Source: a bacterium
Lineage (GTDB): Bacteria; Cyanobacteriota; Vampirovibrionia; Gastranaerophilales; Gastranaerophilaceae
Length of the DNA stretch: 6,345 nt
Direction of reading: 5' to 3'
Assembly: GCA_017444705.1 (NCBI GenBank)
Contig: JAFSWA010000060.1
Span: 1-6,345, forward strand
The notes under the pieces are model-generated. The model was not told the DNA's origin. It searched no databases and was given only the letters and a program-made list of their open reading frames with translations. The position numbers were made by a program, and so were the translations under genes. How positions within the stretch are numbered: position 1 is the first letter of the stretch; each line of letters opens with the position of its first letter. Below, one piece after another: positions 5,781 through 6,345 of this stretch.

Positions 5781-6329
5781 ATGGACTTTTTAAGAGAATG
5801 GTCCCAATCAGTAGATGATTTATTTTCAGATTATACTAATTATAAACCCGATGATAATGGATTTCAGAAAATGTGCAGATTTGTTGCGGGAATGACATAC
5901 GGAGCGTTACGTCAAGTACCGAAAGCAACACTTGGAATGGCTCAAATAGGATTAAGCCTTGTTCCGACCCGTGAAAAAGGTATGGGTTCTACTGTAAGAG
6001 GTGCTGCTAATATTGTAAGAGGTCTTGCAAAAGCTGAATTTGGAAGTGGGAAAAATACAAAGAATAAAGAAAATCATCCGTTTGAAAGGTTGTTAATTGA
6101 AATGCAGATGAAACATCTTTATGCAAAGCCTTACAGACCACAAACAAACGGTAAAATTGAAAGATTTTGGAAGACATTAAAAGAAGATTTTACAGAAGAT
6201 TCATTATTCAATGATATTAACGATTTAAAAGAAGAACTTTTGGGGTATATTGTGTATTACAATGAACATCGACCTCATTCATCTTTAAATGGTTTAACTC
6301 CCAAAGAGTTTTTACAAAAATGTAACTAA
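5781..6329 (+). CDS. Chimera: unknown protein C-terminal part fused to DDE transposase C-terminus
   Basis: The frame encodes 182 residues in two unlike parts. Residues 1 to about 84 continue the preceding unknown gene (MDFLREWSQSVDDLF..., then a hydrophobic, small-residue stretch ATLGMAQIGLSLVP and GSTVRGAANIVRGL). The 24 bp upstream of the ATG are also open in this frame, back into the T7 tract, so this ATG is probably internal. Residues from about 85-97 to 182 are the end of an IS481/IS3-like DDE transposase: HPFERLLIEM, KPYRPQTNGKIERFWKTLKE, YYNEHRPHSSLNGLTPKEF. They keep the catalytic Glu (E127) and the Lys seven residues on (K134), but the first Asp, and probably the second, are missing. 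It cannot transpose. The fusion is in frame, with the break somewhere in 6033-6075. The ancestral protein's own C-terminus is lost. Confidence 0.65.
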   Translation: MDFLREWSQSVDDLFSDYTNYKPDDNGFQKMCRFVAGMTYGALRQVPKATLGMAQIGLSLVPTREKGMGSTVRGAANIVRGLAKAEFGSGKNTKNKENHPFERLLIEMQMKHLYAKPYRPQTNGKIERFWKTLKEDFTEDSLFNDINDLKEELLGYIVYYNEHRPHSSLNGLTPKEFLQKCN

Positions 6330-6345
6330 TTGCTTGACATGTACA
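6033..6345 (+). mobile_element. Remnant of an IS481/IS3-like insertion sequence, 3' end only
   Basis: Only the last third of the transposase gene is present, from about EFGSGKNTKNKENHPFE (the EF may follow the lost 'DNG' of the second catalytic Asp) to the stop at 6327-6329. The 5' two thirds and the left terminal repeat are absent. After the stop the last bases read CTAATTGCTTGACATGTACA; read inward from the right edge this is TGTACATGTCAAGCAATTAG, which would suit a TGT-type terminal inverted repeat. Since the left end is missing and the window stops here, neither the boundary nor a target duplication can be shown. Confidence 0.55.

Noticed and set aside
1..6345. CRISPR array, rRNA or complete prophage/defence system
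   Set aside because: No regularly spaced repeats, no rRNA-like sequence and no recognisable nuclease, toxin or phage structural gene were found on reading both strands.

Overview
The window looks like a piece of a low-GC bacterial chromosome from the non-photosynthetic sister lineage of Cyanobacteria (Vampirovibrionia/Melainabacteria, for example gut Gastranaerophilales). This is an inference. It rests mainly on ClpC, whose first ~145 residues read almost like a cyanobacterial or plastid ClpC (start MFERFTEKAIKAIMLGQEEA, then RGSGFVAVDIPFTPRAKRVL), combined with an AT-rich genome and AT-rich spacers. No taxonomic search could be run.

Layout. (1) Bases 2-88, plus strand: the last 28 codons of a sugar ABC-transporter ATPase (UgpC/MsmX type), ending 2 bp from the convergent gene. 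(2) Bases 91-4064, minus strand: a likely transcription unit led by clpC, then a DUF4013-type membrane protein, then a small protein of unknown function. A good sigma-70 promoter lies in front of clpC, a perfect 38-bp palindrome abuts its -35 box, and a structured dispersed repeat lies between clpC and the membrane gene. (3) Bases 4162-4301: spacer with no gene. (4) Bases 4302-4605: a scar in which a Clp N-domain fragment (minus strand) and the tail of an XRE-type helix-turn-helix regulator (plus strand) lie head-to-head and overlap. Both have lost their 5' parts. (5) Bases 4616-5299, minus strand: an NrtR-like regulator with a Nudix-fold sensor domain whose catalytic Nudix box is eroded, plus a C-terminal winged helix. 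(6) Bases 5300-5431: very AT-rich spacer. (7) Bases 5432-6345, plus strand: a gene of unknown family interrupted by two apparent -1 shifts, each in a T run, then joined in frame to the C-terminal third of an IS481/IS3-like DDE transposase, whose element may end at or near the window edge.

How the parts work together. ClpC is the intact, well-understood gene: an AAA+ unfoldase that feeds ClpP. The two genes downstream may be co-transcribed with it but have no visible link to proteolysis. The right third is accessory and decaying: within about 2 kb there are two truncated regulator/chaperone fragments, a frameshifted gene and an IS remnant. I see no defence system, CRISPR array, tRNA or rRNA. 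The most interesting points are the head-to-head gene scar, the repaired 299-residue chimera predicted from two T-run corrections, and the palindrome at the clpC promoter.
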